Notes: generated by a model from the letters alone, not told the origin. Positions 43,006 to 53,877 are shown, counted from the stretch's first letter. The stretch: DNA of 64,000 bases from Zygaena filipendulae (GCA_907165275.2 OU015659.1:12070501-12134500), one strand, 5' to 3'. Numbers and translations are program-made.

Positions 43006-46000
43006 ATGAATGCGTCCGATCAACTGCTTAATGTATTAGAAGATATCGCAAAATTACTACAAAAAACACAACTGAATTTAAAAAAATGCCCAAAATCACG
43101 ACTAACGCAAGGCTATCTAGAAGCAAGACTAAAATGTATCGAAGATTATTGGAAAACCTTTGTTGGAGCTCACCAAGATCTCGTACGATGTACACCCAGA
43201 GAAACTCGTTCTAATATGTCATATTTCGTAAATGAAGATTATTATATATGTGAGGATTTATATTTATGTTTGCAAGCTGATATAAAAGATACTTTGAAGA
43301 CGGTGCAACCTGCTCAGGTGCAGAATATGAGTATAGTTCCTCAGGATATGCCTTCTTGCACACAAGTTAAATTACCAAGAATAGAACTTCCGAGATTTGG
43401 TGGTAACTATGAGGATTGGCCCACATTTCACGATTTATTTACATCTCTAGTACACAACAACACAACATTAAGCAAGGTTCAGATGATGCAATATTTAAAG
43501 TCTAGTGTCTCCGGTGAAGCTGAAGCATTATTAAAACATATTCAAATCACCGAAAATAATTATGAGCAAGCGTGGCAAACACTAGAACAACGTTATGGGA
43601 ACAAGCGGCTCATTGTTAACTCCCTATTAAAAAGATTATTTGGACTCAAGAAAATGTTTACACAAAATTCAAGTCAGATTAAAATCTTATTAGATACTAC
43701 CACAGAGTGCCTTAACAGTTTACAAAATATAAAGGTTTCAACCGAGTCATGGGATCCTATGATTATTTTCCTCGTGGTGTCTAAATTGGACTTGGAGTCG
43801 CACAAAGATTGGGAGGAATGTGCCTATACAACAGACGCGAACGAGTTACCTACTTGGCAAGGCTTGAGAGATTTCTTAGAATCGAAATTTAGAACTTTAG
43901 AATTAGTCACACCTAATACAGGGAGAGAAAAACCGACACGAGAAAGAACATTCCATTTATCAACATTAGCACCGACTAGATTGTGCAGCATGTGCAACGC
44001 TTCGCACCATTTATGCAGATGTGAGGCGTTTGGGAAACTTCCAGTGACAGAAAGAGCTCAGTTTGTAAAACAGAACAATTTGTGTTATAATTGCTTAACG
44101 ATTGGCCATCCTGCACACAAATGTCGGGTAACTGCGTCGTGTCATGTATGCCAAAGACGTCATCACACGCTCTTGCATCAAAGTAACTCCATTCCGCAAA
44201 ATGATGTGCAAGTTCTTCACAGCGGAGTGGAGAATAGTGAAGAGGATCCTAATTTTGTGCAGGAAGAGGAGGTGCCGATAACATCACTCTTTGCATCGAA
44301 ATCGTCTACCGCCTTACTTGCCACTGCCATCGTCCCGGTTAGAGACGAGTTCGGACAAGTGGCACTTTTGCGGGCATTGATTGATCCCGGTTCGCAAGCA
44401 AATTTCATCAGTGAGCGTGCTGCTCAACTTTTAAGGGTCCAGAAGCAACCTGCTCGTGGTACCGTTACTGGAATTGGATCGACAGAGACATTGGTCAAGC
44501 ACGTTGTAAACTTAAAAATTCTATCAAGGCATGAAATAGACTTTGAGCTTTCTGTTAAAGCATACGTCATGCCTTCACGATTAACATCACAATTACCATC
44601 GAGCTCAATCTCTAGGCATACTTGGCCCCATATACAAGGACTCACGCTCGCTGATCCAAGTTTTTATATACCAGATCGAATAGATTTGCTATTGGGTGTG
44701 GAGGTCTGTGCTAAAATATGGAAAGGAGAAGTAGTGGAGGGGCCAGCTGGAACTCCATGTGCTCAAAGTACTCGTCTGGGCTGGATTCTGTTTGGAGAGA
44801 TCCAAGAAGATGCTGCAGAAGAGAAGATAATGGTTCTACATCAGACACTGAATCTCGATGATATGCTTAGAAGAATGTGGGAGTTAGATACAGACACGAA
44901 CATAACTTTAACGAAGGAAGAAAAAAGTTGTGAAAAAATTTATGAAGAAAATTACGAAAGGAATTCAGAAGGAAGATATATAGTGAAGCTACCGTTTAAG
45001 AATCAAGAACCTAAGGTATTAGAAGGAAGAACACGAGACCTTGCAATGAAAAACTTACTACAACTAGAAAAACGACTTAAAAGGAATCCAGAATTGAAGA
45101 AAGAATATGTAAGGGTAATGGATGACTATTTAGAAATGAACCACATGGAGGAAGTGCCTAGTCAAGAAATAAGCAATAAAGCAGTATATCTTCCACATCA
45201 CCCGGTGATCCGAGATGACAAGGAGACAACAAAGGTGCGGGTGGTATTCAACGCATCCTCAAGGGGCATTAATAATTCATCCCTTAACGAAGATCTCTTA
45301 GTAGGCCCACAACTCCAAGAAGATATTAGGTATCTTGTTATGAGATGGAGATTGTGGCCGGTGTGTTTTGTAGCAGATATTCAAAAAATGTATCGGCAAA
45401 TATTAGTTAAGCCCGCAGATGCAGACTACCAGAGGGTGCTATGGCGAAGGGACGATACAGAACCAGTAAAGGATTACCGCTTATTGAGAGTAACCTTCGG
45501 TACAGCTGCAGCTCCATACCTCGCGGTAAAAACACTCCATAAATTAGCAGAAGAAGCGAGCGAAGAGCATCAGGATGCAGGTAAGATCATAAAAGAAGAT
45601 TTTTTTATGGATGATATTTTGTCGGGAAAGGATACCGCTGATGAGGCTATCCACACTGCAAAAACTATTGCTGCCATTTTAGCGCGAGGTGGCTTTGTCT
45701 TACAAAAATGGGCTTCCAATAATCTTGAGTTTCTGCAAGCATTTGGAACCTCCGAAAGAAGTACACAGGTTATGGTCGATTTGAGACTTAGTGGTACTAT
45801 CAAGACGCTTGGTATAACTTGGGACGTCGGTGAAGATATATTTAGATACAAACTTGCATTGCAACAGGCACCCAAAATGATCACAAAACGTAATATCCTA
45901 GCCGAAATACAAAGACTCTTTGACCCATTAGGTTGGCTAGCCCCTGCCTTATTACCTGCAAAATTATTAATCCAAACTTTGTGGCTAAAAAGTGTAAGTT

Positions 46001-48162
46001 GGGATAGTGAAGTTGATAATGAACTGAAGGAAACTTGGTATAATATAAGAGATAGTTTTGAACATTTAAGTGACATTAAAATAACCAGATGGCTGCAGAC
46101 TACGCAAAAAACAATCAACGATGCAACTATCCATGGCTTTTGTGATGCCTCTAATAAGGCATACGGTGCCGTGGCATACCTGAGAGTGCGTGGATCGGAT
46201 GGCAATTATAGAACTAGTCTTATTGCTGCTAAGACTCGAGTGGCGCCGATAAAACCTGTCTCATTACCTCGGTTGGAGTTGTGTGGCGCTGTGCTTTTAT
46301 CGCAACTGTTAAAACAAATAAGTCAAGCCACCCGAATCCCAACTAGACGCATCCACGCTTGGACCGATTCCACCATCGTGCTGGCGTGGTTGCAAGGAGA
46401 CCCATCACGATGGCAAACGTTTGTGAGGAACCGCGTCGTGACGATTCTAGACAACATTGGGAACCAATGGCACCACGTGAAATCACAAGAGAATCCCGCG
46501 GATGTAGCTTCCAGAGGATTATTAGTACCTGACCTAAAAGAATGTGAGTTATGGTGGAAAGGACCAAGTTGGTTGCAAAATGATAACATAGATTTACACA
46601 AACCAGATATTATTACCACGGATTTAGAAGTAATTAAGAAGGTGAATGTTAATGTCAAAATTGAAAATGATAGGTGCGCTACAAGGTTCGATAATTTTAA
46701 CAGCTTACCAGAATTGAAAAAGACCATAGTATATTGTATTAGATTTTTAAACAGTAAAAGATGTCCGCACTTAATACAGACTGAAATAACTACACAAGAA
46801 TTGGAAAATGCGCTGCTAAAATGTATCAGAATTGAACAGCAGGAAGAATTCAGTGACGAAATAAAGCACATTCAGAAACAAAAGGATCTAAAAAAAACAA
46901 GCAAGCTACTCACACTAAATCCATACCTAGACAAAGAAAACATTCTCAGGGTGGGCGGAAGATTAAAAAATTCAGCCTTGTCTATAGATAAAAAGCATCC
47001 TATAATTCTTTCACACAACGGAGAACTCAGCAAGTTAATTGTGTCTGACGCACACCAACAAACACTTCATGGCGGTGTTCAGCTCATGTTATGTTATCTT
47101 CGTTCTAAATATTGGTTGGTTCGTGCGAAAAATGCCATAAAGACATGTATTCATCAATGTATGGTGTGTGCCCGTCAAAAGGTAATCACCCGACAGCAAA
47201 TGATGGGCGATTTACCAGCAGTTAGAATAACGGAGGCGCGCCCTTTCCTCCACAGCGGAGTTGATTTTGCGGGGCCTTTGCAAGTCTTAGCTTCAAGAGG
47301 CAGAGGAGTAAGAACCAACAAAGCTTATATAGCGATCTTTGTCTGTATGGCTACTAAAGCCATTCACTTGGAATTGGTTGGAGATTTGAGCACAGATTCT
47401 TTCATTGGAGCCTTCCATCGATTTGTTGCCCGACGTGGTCGATGCACTCATATATGGAGTGATCAGGGGCGTAACTTTATCGGTGCTAATAGAGAGTTAG
47501 CAGCCGCTTTAGAAGAAGCCAAGTTGGAGTTGCCGGGCCCTCTCGTGGAGACTCTTGCCATTGAAGGTACCCAGTGGCATTTCATACCACCTTATAGCCC
47601 GAATTTTGGAGGTTTGTGGGAAGCTGGGGTCAAGTCGGTTAAACACCACTTAAGACGAATACTTTCAAGTCACCTGAGTTTCGAAGAACTCAGCACAGTG
47701 CTCTGCGATATAGAAGCGTGTCTGAACTCGCGACCGCTAGTACCAATTGATCCAACTGATACTGATATGTTAGCACCGCTTACACCCGGAAGTTTCCTCA
47801 TAGGAGAAGCACCAGTAACTGTTCCTTGTCCCGATTTGCGAGAAGTAAATATTAATCGATTATCTCGATGGCAATTAACGCAAAAACTAACCCGGGATTT
47901 CTGGCATCGGTGGCAAGCGGAGTATCTCTCTCGCCTTCAGCAAAGGCCAAAATGGCTTAAGACTCAGACAGAATTTAATATAGGAGACATAGTACTTTTG
48001 AAGGACGATCACTTGCCACCCTGCAAGTGGTCCCTGGGTCGCATCGTCGATAAACACCCAGGGCCTGATGGACTGACCCGAGTATACAGTGTTAGAACGC
48101 GTAATGAAATTGTTAAGAGATCAGTTATGAAATTGTGTTATCTTCCTGTAAATGTCAATTAG
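43006..48162 (+). CDS. BEL/Pao gag-pol polyprotein, intact
   Basis: 1718 codons, ATG to TAG, with no stop or frameshift. Domains in order: a coiled N-terminal gag part; DUF1759-type capsid region (about 122-270, PRIELPRFGGNYEDW); CCHC knuckle (C360-C373, CYNCLTIGHPAHKC) with further Cys/His pairs; aspartic protease of the DUF1758 type with DPGS at 460-463; reverse transcriptase with D791 and FMDD at 867-870; RNase H with D1047, E1091 and D1121; integrase with an HHCC-like zinc region (about 1350-1390) and the triad D1420, D1486, E1539; C-terminal DUF5641-like domain ending near RSVMKLCYLP. The order protease-RT-RNase H-integrase is that of BEL/Pao. All catalytic residues expected by eye are present, so the protein may be functional. 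There is no env-like frame downstream. Gag and pol share one frame, so processing would rely on the protease. Start chosen as the first ATG, about 230 bp after the LTR. Confidence 0.93.
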   Translation: MNASDQLLNVLEDIAKLLQKTQLNLKKCPKSRLTQGYLEARLKCIEDYWKTFVGAHQDLVRCTPRETRSNMSYFVNEDYYICEDLYLCLQADIKDTLKTVQPAQVQNMSIVPQDMPSCTQVKLPRIELPRFGGNYEDWPTFHDLFTSLVHNNTTLSKVQMMQYLKSSVSGEAEALLKHIQITENNYEQAWQTLEQRYGNKRLIVNSLLKRLFGLKKMFTQNSSQIKILLDTTTECLNSLQNIKVSTESWDPMIIFLVVSKLDLESHKDWEECAYTTDANELPTWQGLRDFLESKFRTLELVTPNTGREKPTRERTFHLSTLAPTRLCSMCNASHHLCRCEAFGKLPVTERAQFVKQNNLCYNCLTIGHPAHKCRVTASCHVCQRRHHTLLHQSNSIPQNDVQVLHSGVENSEEDPNFVQEEEVPITSLFASKSSTALLATAIVPVRDEFGQVALLRALIDPGSQANFISERAAQLLRVQKQPARGTVTGIGSTETLVKHVVNLKILSRHEIDFELSVKAYVMPSRLTSQLPSSSISRHTWPHIQGLTLADPSFYIPDRIDLLLGVEVCAKIWKGEVVEGPAGTPCAQSTRLGWILFGEIQEDAAEEKIMVLHQTLNLDDMLRRMWELDTDTNITLTKEEKSCEKIYEENYERNSEGRYIVKLPFKNQEPKVLEGRTRDLAMKNLLQLEKRLKRNPELKKEYVRVMDDYLEMNHMEEVPSQEISNKAVYLPHHPVIRDDKETTKVRVVFNASSRGINNSSLNEDLLVGPQLQEDIRYLVMRWRLWPVCFVADIQKMYRQILVKPADADYQRVLWRRDDTEPVKDYRLLRVTFGTAAAPYLAVKTLHKLAEEASEEHQDAGKIIKEDFFMDDILSGKDTADEAIHTAKTIAAILARGGFVLQKWASNNLEFLQAFGTSERSTQVMVDLRLSGTIKTLGITWDVGEDIFRYKLALQQAPKMITKRNILAEIQRLFDPLGWLAPALLPAKLLIQTLWLKSVSWDSEVDNELKETWYNIRDSFEHLSDIKITRWLQTTQKTINDATIHGFCDASNKAYGAVAYLRVRGSDGNYRTSLIAAKTRVAPIKPVSLPRLELCGAVLLSQLLKQISQATRIPTRRIHAWTDSTIVLAWLQGDPSRWQTFVRNRVVTILDNIGNQWHHVKSQENPADVASRGLLVPDLKECELWWKGPSWLQNDNIDLHKPDIITTDLEVIKKVNVNVKIENDRCATRFDNFNSLPELKKTIVYCIRFLNSKRCPHLIQTEITTQELENALLKCIRIEQQEEFSDEIKHIQKQKDLKKTSKLLTLNPYLDKENILRVGGRLKNSALSIDKKHPIILSHNGELSKLIVSDAHQQTLHGGVQLMLCYLRSKYWLVRAKNAIKTCIHQCMVCARQKVITRQQMMGDLPAVRITEARPFLHSGVDFAGPLQVLASRGRGVRTNKAYIAIFVCMATKAIHLELVGDLSTDSFIGAFHRFVARRGRCTHIWSDQGRNFIGANRELAAALEEAKLELPGPLVETLAIEGTQWHFIPPYSPNFGGLWEAGVKSVKHHLRRILSSHLSFEELSTVLCDIEACLNSRPLVPIDPTDTDMLAPLTPGSFLIGEAPVTVPCPDLREVNINRLSRWQLTQKLTRDFWHRWQAEYLSRLQQRPKWLKTQTEFNIGDIVLLKDDHLPPCKWSLGRIVDKHPGPDGLTRVYSVRTRNEIVKRSVMKLCYLPVNVN

Positions 48163-48410
48163 ATAATAGTGAAATTAATGAATTTTTACCAGGAAGCATA
48201 AGATTATAAGGAGGTTAGTTGTAGAAGCTATGATTTTGAATGCATTGCATAATGTTGAAACTGAAACTTAATATTGTAGTTAAAAACACCAGAATTAAAA
48301 GATGATTTAAGAATAGGCCAAAATTAGGAATGATTCCTTAGTAGAGATTAAAATAGTTTAGGTTATCTTAATAGGCTAGGATACTTTGGAAAGGACCCAT
48401 CACTGTGCCC

Positions 48411-48424
48411 TTTGGTGGGCGGTA
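48411..48424 (+). promoter_or_regulatory. Polypurine-like tract
   Basis: The GGTGGGCGG stretch directly upstream of the right LTR is the likely plus-strand primer. It is short and interrupted by pyrimidines. Confidence 0.45.
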
Positions 48425-48630
48425 TGTATGATTCATTTTGCAACATGTTAATCGTTAGATATAGATTTGCAGTCCACTCATATTGTAGATAGGTTTATAG
48501 ATACATTCATATGTATACACCTACTAGATGTAATTTCTAAAACCAGTTGCCAATAAAATTTAAAACTAGACGGACGCATTTTATTTCGCTCCCACAACCG
48601 CGTTGCAAGTTGAACCTTATTGCCTGAACA
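48425..48630 (+). repeat. 3' LTR of the BEL/Pao element
   Basis: 206 bp, identical to the 5' LTR, followed by the GACGG duplication. Confidence 0.95.
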
Positions 48631-49094
48631 GACGGAAAAGCTAATTTTTACCCGAAAAGTTTAGAGTATTAAGTGTAAGTATTAAATAGACACAGAATTA
48701 GTTATTCACAAAAATACATATTACCGAAAATGGTTTCATACACTTTTTAGGGTATTGATGTCTTAAGATTCTGATTTATCAATATTATTCCAGTAATGTT
48801 TACTTACCGAATTATTCTTGTAAATTTCTTAAAAGTCATAGGCATAATATTGCTTTACTGGATTATTAAATGTGTTTTTTCATTACAGAGAGAGATTGTA
48901 ATGTTCAGTTACCGACTTATTATGGTAAAATTTTAATTAACCATAAAAGGGTAAAGTAGTGTAACCTGTATTTTATAGAAAATTTTTGGTAGTCATATTA
49001 TCGTAATCATTGAAAACCAATTATGTAAAATAAATTTTTCATCGATATCTTCGAGGGAATAATCAAAGAAAAATCACAAAATTTATTAAAATTA

Positions 49095-49293
49095 ATAGCT
49101 GTGCTCCGCGGTTTCACCCACAGTAATGTCGGAGTTCCCGCGGGAATTCCGGGATAAAAAGTACCTTATGTCCTTCTCTGTACCCCTGACAAAGTGCATG
49201 CCAAATTTCATCCAAATCCGTTCCGCCGATTTTGCGTGATTGAGTAACAAACATCCAAACATCTACACTTTCACATTTATAATATTAGTAGGA
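49095..49293 (-). mobile_element. Helitron-like repeat inside the Sola-like element
   Basis: TAGCTGTGCTCCGCGGTTTC to TTATAATATTAGTAGGA, complete core. It lies downstream of the transposase remnant. Confidence 0.65.
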
Positions 49294-49385
49294 TAATGAC
49301 GTTTATTGGGAACAAAGTTCTCATAGAGATCACAAATTCCAATCAGTAAAAGTATAAAAAAGTTGCCAAATAAAAACATTAATAA

Positions 49386-51075
49386 CTAATCGTAATTATC
49401 ATTAGCATCATCATTATCATCGCGATCATCACTATTTTCTACAGTAATTAAACATTCATAAAATGCGTGGTAATACCGTAGAATCGCTCCACTATTGCAC
49501 AAAGATCTGTATGCCTTGCTTATAGGAAGAGGTTGATGATAAGCATGTGCCAATACAGTATCTTCTATCAAATCATCTGTGTCAAGTTTTCACGTTCAAG
49601 TTGTCGTTTGGTTTGAAATGAATTTGAAATATTTAATTCAGAATACCTATGCCTCATCAAAATCATATTTAAAGAAAACCTTGTCCTATTGGGATGATGA
49701 TACATGAATTTCCATTACATCAGACCAGCGTATCGTATTCCCATCATTTATATTTTTCTCCCGAGACTTTGGAGCTTAAAATTATATTATGTATATTTGA
49801 TCAGGTGTGTAAATAGACTTATTCCTCATGTTCAAAGGAACATGAGACATACAGGCATGCATCGAGTCTCCCTCGTTCTGGCTCTGTCCAGTCTCGAAAA
49901 ATCTGTACGTTGTAGATAAATTTAAAGATTTTGCTACATATGCATATAAGGCAAAAATGTACCTGTTATTATTTTGGCCACACGAACCATCCAATTAAAA
50001 ATATATCTTGTTAAGTCTTAAAAAATTGCAACAAACAACTCCCAATTTCTATGCTGCCTCGTTTTGCGATTTGGTAATGCCAAACGCAGCAATACCCTTT
50101 TTTACGTAGGGCCTCAAAAATAGTAAAATTGTACAGGGTACTTGCTAATTGAGAATGCCTACAGCAGATTGTGGAATACTTACTTTTTGAAGGTTAAAGA
50201 TAGCAATCGTTTTATCGTTTTTGTCAATTGTCATTTTTCTTCATGTTTAATTTGCCGAATTCTCTCTTTTCTATTTATATGATGTCTATAGCTTTCTTCG
50301 AAAGACTTTTTCTCTGATGGGGGCTGGCTTGCTCATATACAAAACATGTAGAACATTGATCTTTTTAAGGCTTAAAAAATGAGTAGTTAAATTTTGTGCT
50401 GCGTTTTGTCGTCATCATAACTTCAACATAATTTTTCTGTGGAAACCACTCAGTATACAAATGATACATTTTCGATATGTTGAGGTGATGTGACAAATAT
50501 TCTCGAGTTGAGCTTTTTATTGTATAATGAGACTACTTTAGGAAATAATGAAATATGCTTCTCAATACTCGATTCTGTACTGGAGCTCATTTTTCGAGGT
50601 CTATTGGTGTGCTTACCTGTCTGTGATTTCTTCGTCTAATTTAAATTTTTCTATTGCTGTATATATTATTTGTTCATTAATCTTTAAAGTGCTTAGGAAA
50701 AATTTCTTACAAACAAGAATCTCTACATTATTTAAAGAAAAAAATATTTTATAGTCGGTGTGCGATTATATTTCAGTTCTAGAGTCATTCGTTTAATATT
50801 TTCGGTTTTAGTATGTTTAATAATATTCATCTATTGGCGTTCTCGATCAGAAAGATTATAGAATTTATCAAATAAGTCTTGGCTCTCTGAAGAGGTAAAT
50901 TTGCTGCCACTGTTCATTTTAAATGAACACACAGGACCCATGACCTTTAGTGGATACTTATTCTTATTATGAAAAGCCTTCGTAAACCTGACCAGCATTT
51001 TTAAGTAATTTATTTTTTTCTAGACCACTGGTCTTCATTAGTTGCACGTTTTCTGGTTTTTTTTAACTGCGTAAT
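49386..51075 (-). pseudogene. Sola-like transposase, broken
   Basis: Read on the minus strand, conserved-looking pieces follow one another in different frames. An N-terminal RNP-like stretch (KTSGLEKNKLLKNAGQVY) comes first. Then comes VCSFKMNSGSKF with FDKFYNLSDRERQ ending at a TAG (50831-50833), and VCKKFFLSTLKINEQ. FNYSFFKP, a stop and KDQCSTC follow, then YNFTIFEALRKKGYC with IAKRGSIEIGSC. A 70-codon open piece (49782-49994) has SCGQNNNRYIF and ETGQSQNEGDSMHAC. The last piece (49386-49571) has LPISKAYRSLC. The order matches what I recall of Sola-type transposases in insects, with the GQN...QNEGDSMH part near the catalytic core. At least several stops and frameshifts interrupt it, so it cannot be active. 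Confidence 0.65.
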
Positions 51076-51827
51076 GTGCGTTACATGTAGAAATGAGTTC
51101 TGGAATCGCCGAGAGCTAGCAAGTTACCGCTAATACGTATAGTAGGTATACATTTATGTCCCGGATGATTACTGTAACAGTGCATTACCGAAAATGTCTA
51201 CCACAAAATTTACAATAGTAAACCTGTAATCGCGTTTACCAAAAATTTTACTGAAATACTTTACAGCAATATTACTCTACCGAAATTTAGTCACAGAATT
51301 TAATTTGTAATAATGTATTTCGTTATTTTTCAAGTAAATAAAAAATGGAAAATTTCCAAAGAACAAAAGTGTTATAAGGAAAATCGTTGGAAATTACCGC
51401 AGAAAAAATTTGAAAAAAATTCCATATGTGTATCCCGACCCATAGATACCGAAAATGGTATAACAGCAAAAAGTCAGTAATAGTATAATACAGGTTTATT
51501 CCTTGGGGGCGTCGATATGCCCTTTTCTGCAACTTTGACAATGTGTAAGCAAAATTTCATGATGATCAGTCGAGTAGTTATGCCGTGAAAATATCACAGA
51601 CAGACAAACACTTTTGCATTTGTAATATTAATATGGATAATGTTTTGTTTATTTTTAGTATAATAGTTAATAATTAATCTAACTTTTATTCGGCGAGGAT
51701 CGGATATAATATCGAGAGGACGTTTTCCTTCATAGAAAAACCTAAAAAATGTTTAACGCATTTACTAAGATCTGAGTGCTACTTTGGAAGTTGGTTCCCC
51801 CTTTTCAACTATTTCTGTACATTATAA

Positions 51828-52007
51828 TCCTACTAATATTATAAATGTGAAAGTGTGGATATTTGGATTTTTGTTACTCAATCACGCAAAAACGGCTGAA
51901 CGGATTTGAATGAAATTTGGCACGCACGTTGTCAGAGGTACTTTTTATCCCGGGATTCTTGCGAGAACTCCGAAATTACCGCGGGTGAAACCGCGGGGCA
52001 TAGCTAG
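51828..52007 (+). mobile_element. Helitron-like repeat, both ends present
   Basis: A|TCCTACTAATATTATAAATG to GGGGCATAGCTAG|T, with a deletion of the GGGTACAGAGAAGGACATAG block. The perfect CCGCGG(GTGAAA)CCGCGG hairpin is kept. Confidence 0.68.
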
Positions 52008-52024
52008 TTATAGAATAAATAATA

Positions 52025-52161
52025 TCCTTATTATAAATGCGAATTTGAGTTAATTTGTTTGTTTGTTTATTACGCTACAAATTAACTACGCAAACGGCCA
52101 TCATGAAATTTTTCATACGCGCTGTCACTTTATGTCCCGGAATTAGTGCAGGAACAGCTAG
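52025..52161 (+). mobile_element. Helitron-like repeat, internally deleted
   Basis: TCCTTATTATAAATGCGAAT to GCAGGAACAGCTAG|T. The GC hairpin is missing, yet both termini remain. Confidence 0.5.
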
Positions 52162-53339
52162 TACGTTTAAAAAATAAAGCAAATAACATGAAAGCCAGAA
52201 CAGCCTAACAGAATGATTTGACTTTTTTAACAAATATGGTTGTTGAAATTAGGTTTAACAGACGTCCATAATTTACATTGAACAATCTTCATGCCTGTCC
52301 AGTACGTAGTACAATTCAACAAACAATTTAGTAAACACACATTACGGAAAATAAACCTTCAGCATTTTGTATTAAAGGCGATATTACTTTGAAAAAATCA
52401 TGTCGAATAAATTGTTTTGCCTCTTTATTAGTTCGTGACAATTTGACATGGGTCTTCTAAGCGAAAAATAACTCCTGAACGGTCAAAGGTTTTTTGGCTT
52501 GTATTGTAATTTGCTCGCGAAGTGTTTTAAAGTGTGGTGGCACCACTGTCGCGCACAAAAATGTCATTTTCTATAATTACAAGGTATTTTAATTAAAAAT
52601 AAATCGATAGTTTGAAATATACAATGCGTTTTTTATCATACTTCTACGTAATTAATTAAAGTTGTTTTTTGGTTACTAATTAATTGAAATTTATTCAAAT
52701 GCCAATGAGTGCGGCAGTTTTGTTTTTAGTGTACCTAGTGTTTTCTTTTATATGCTTTTCATGTCCAGAATCACTTTTTAACACTAAAATCTATATATAA
52801 AAATATTTCTCTTGGTCACGGCATCACGCGTCAACAGCTGGACCAAGAAAATATGAAAGAATTTCGGAGTTCCTGCGGGAATCCCGAAACTCACGCGGGT
52901 GAATCTCTGATAAGCTAAATAGCTGATGTTATAAGGAGTAGATACCTAAAGCTACTCCAGATGTGTCCAGATTTATTTTTCACTTTTGTGAACCGATCGC
53001 GATGAAACAAAGCTAGGAAAATAATCCCAATTCTATTAAATTCAATAGTTACAACGAGTTAACATTTAGTATGTAAATTGGATGGTGGTACCAAAGAAGT
53101 TTGGTGTGAGTGCAATAAATATTTTATTTTACATGAAAGTCGGGGGAGCTTTTAAGTAAATGAACTTGGATATAGGCTCCAGTACGGAACAGACCTAGCA
53201 GTGCACGAAGTGACATGGAAAAAATTATAACCTTTGGATCTCTATATACAAATATTGGAGTTTTAGTTTGGGGTTTAAGACTTAGTTGGTCTTATATCAC
53301 TATCTCTTTAGTTTAACCTTAAATCGAAATTTAGACAAT
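52162..53339. other. No gene; worn repeat pieces
   Basis: 52685-52735 (ATGCCAATGAGTGCGGCAGT) resembles an end of the Harbinger-like foldback MITE. 52862-52960 is a worn 'CAGCTAT'-class Helitron-like piece (GGAGTTCCTGCGGGAATCCC). The rest is unique-looking. Confidence 0.35.
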
Positions 53340-53605
53340 ACTAGCTGTGCCCTGTGATTTAACCCGCGTGAGTTTCAGAATTGGCTACTTGACCTGCCTA
53401 AATTATCTACTCCTTATAACATCAGCTATCTGCCAGTGAAAGTTCCGTTAAAATCGGTCCAGCCGTTTCAGAGATTAGCCGGAACAAACAAACAGACAAA
53501 CAGAGAGATAGACAGCAAACATTTTAAAAATTTATTTTTTTATATACTTAAGTACCGTATAGACTTTCATATGCATTTAGTGAAAAGCCATAAACACTTA
53601 AATTT
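53340..53605 (-). mobile_element. Helitron-like element, 'CAGCTAT' class
   Basis: CTAGCTGTGCCCTGTGATTT, ACATCAGCTATCTGCCAGTG, AAAATCGGTCCAGCCGTTTC and TTTCATATGCATTTAGTGAA in the same order as 27298-27592. Confidence 0.55.
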
Positions 53606-53611
53606 TATTTA

Positions 53612-53705
53612 TTATGTATGTATGTATGTATCATATATTATATTTATGTATGTATGTATATATGTATGTACCTATGTAAATGTATGTATGTATAGATGTA
53701 TTGAT
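53612..53705. repeat. (TATG)n microsatellite
   Basis: Imperfect TATG/TGTA units after the preceding element, in the position where the family at 27298 also has TATATGTATG. Confidence 0.8.
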
Positions 53706-53733
53706 ATAGATTTTAAGCATAATATTAGTTGCA

Positions 53734-53877
53734 ACGAGCTGGTCCCCGCAGTTCCAACCGCGTTTAATTCGAGTTCCCGAGGAGTTCCTGAGGAGTTACC
53801 GCGGGAATTCCGGAATCAAAAATACTCCATAAGCAATTTTTTGTACCCTGACAAGTGACGACGTGTATGCAAAATTG
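53734..53877 (-). mobile_element. Helitron-like repeat, truncated
   Basis: GAGCTGGTCCCCGCAGTTCC to GACGACGTGTATGCAAAATT, with a local duplication of GAGGAGTTCC. Confidence 0.5.

Larger units (their letters stand above)
42569..48630 (+). mobile_element. Complete BEL/Pao LTR retrotransposon
   Basis: A 6062-bp element bounded by two identical 206-bp LTRs (TG...CA) and a 5-bp duplication GACGG (42564-42568, 48631-48635). A tRNA-Tyr-type primer site follows the left LTR by two bases. A purine-rich GGTGGGCGG tract precedes the right LTR. One uninterrupted gag-pol frame fills the interior. Identical LTRs mean insertion was recent in evolutionary terms. It lies inside the Sola-like transposon, on the opposite strand to that element's transposase. 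Confidence 0.95.
42447..51514 (-). mobile_element. Sola-like DNA transposon, decayed, with nested insertions
   Basis: The ends are inverted: CGACGTCCCCGGGGAATAAA on the left and CGACGCCCCCAAGGAATAAA as the complement of the right. They match at 23 of 28 bases through ...CC.GTA. ATAT is present on both sides (42443-42446, 51515-51518), a 4-bp duplication. Subtracting the BEL/Pao insertion and its duplication leaves 3001 bp. Short TACCGAAAAT-type motifs recur near the right end and near 48722. The minus strand carries a broken transposase (49386-51075) with Sola-like motifs. Sola elements are known for 4-bp duplications. Superfamily is inferred from remembered motif order, not a search. Confidence 0.65.
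42018..51640 (-). mobile_element. Old Helitron-like repeat split by three insertions
   Basis: CTAGCTGTTCCATGCGG at 42020 begins the copy. After the MITE at 42054-42290 it continues with ACCGCGGGAAAGTACC. A second start lies near 42388 (GCGGTGTTTCGACCGCG) and runs to ATAAAAAGTACCATAT (42446). It resumes at ATGCCCTTTTCTGCAAC (51517) and ends near ATTAATATGGA (51638). Removing the 9.07-kb insertion and one ATAT gives a continuous family sequence. Confidence 0.65.

Noticed and set aside
45570..46871. Long minus-strand frames of 211 and 182 codons
   Set aside because: They lie exactly antisense to the reverse transcriptase and RNase H parts of the BEL/Pao polyprotein and have no recognisable features of their own.
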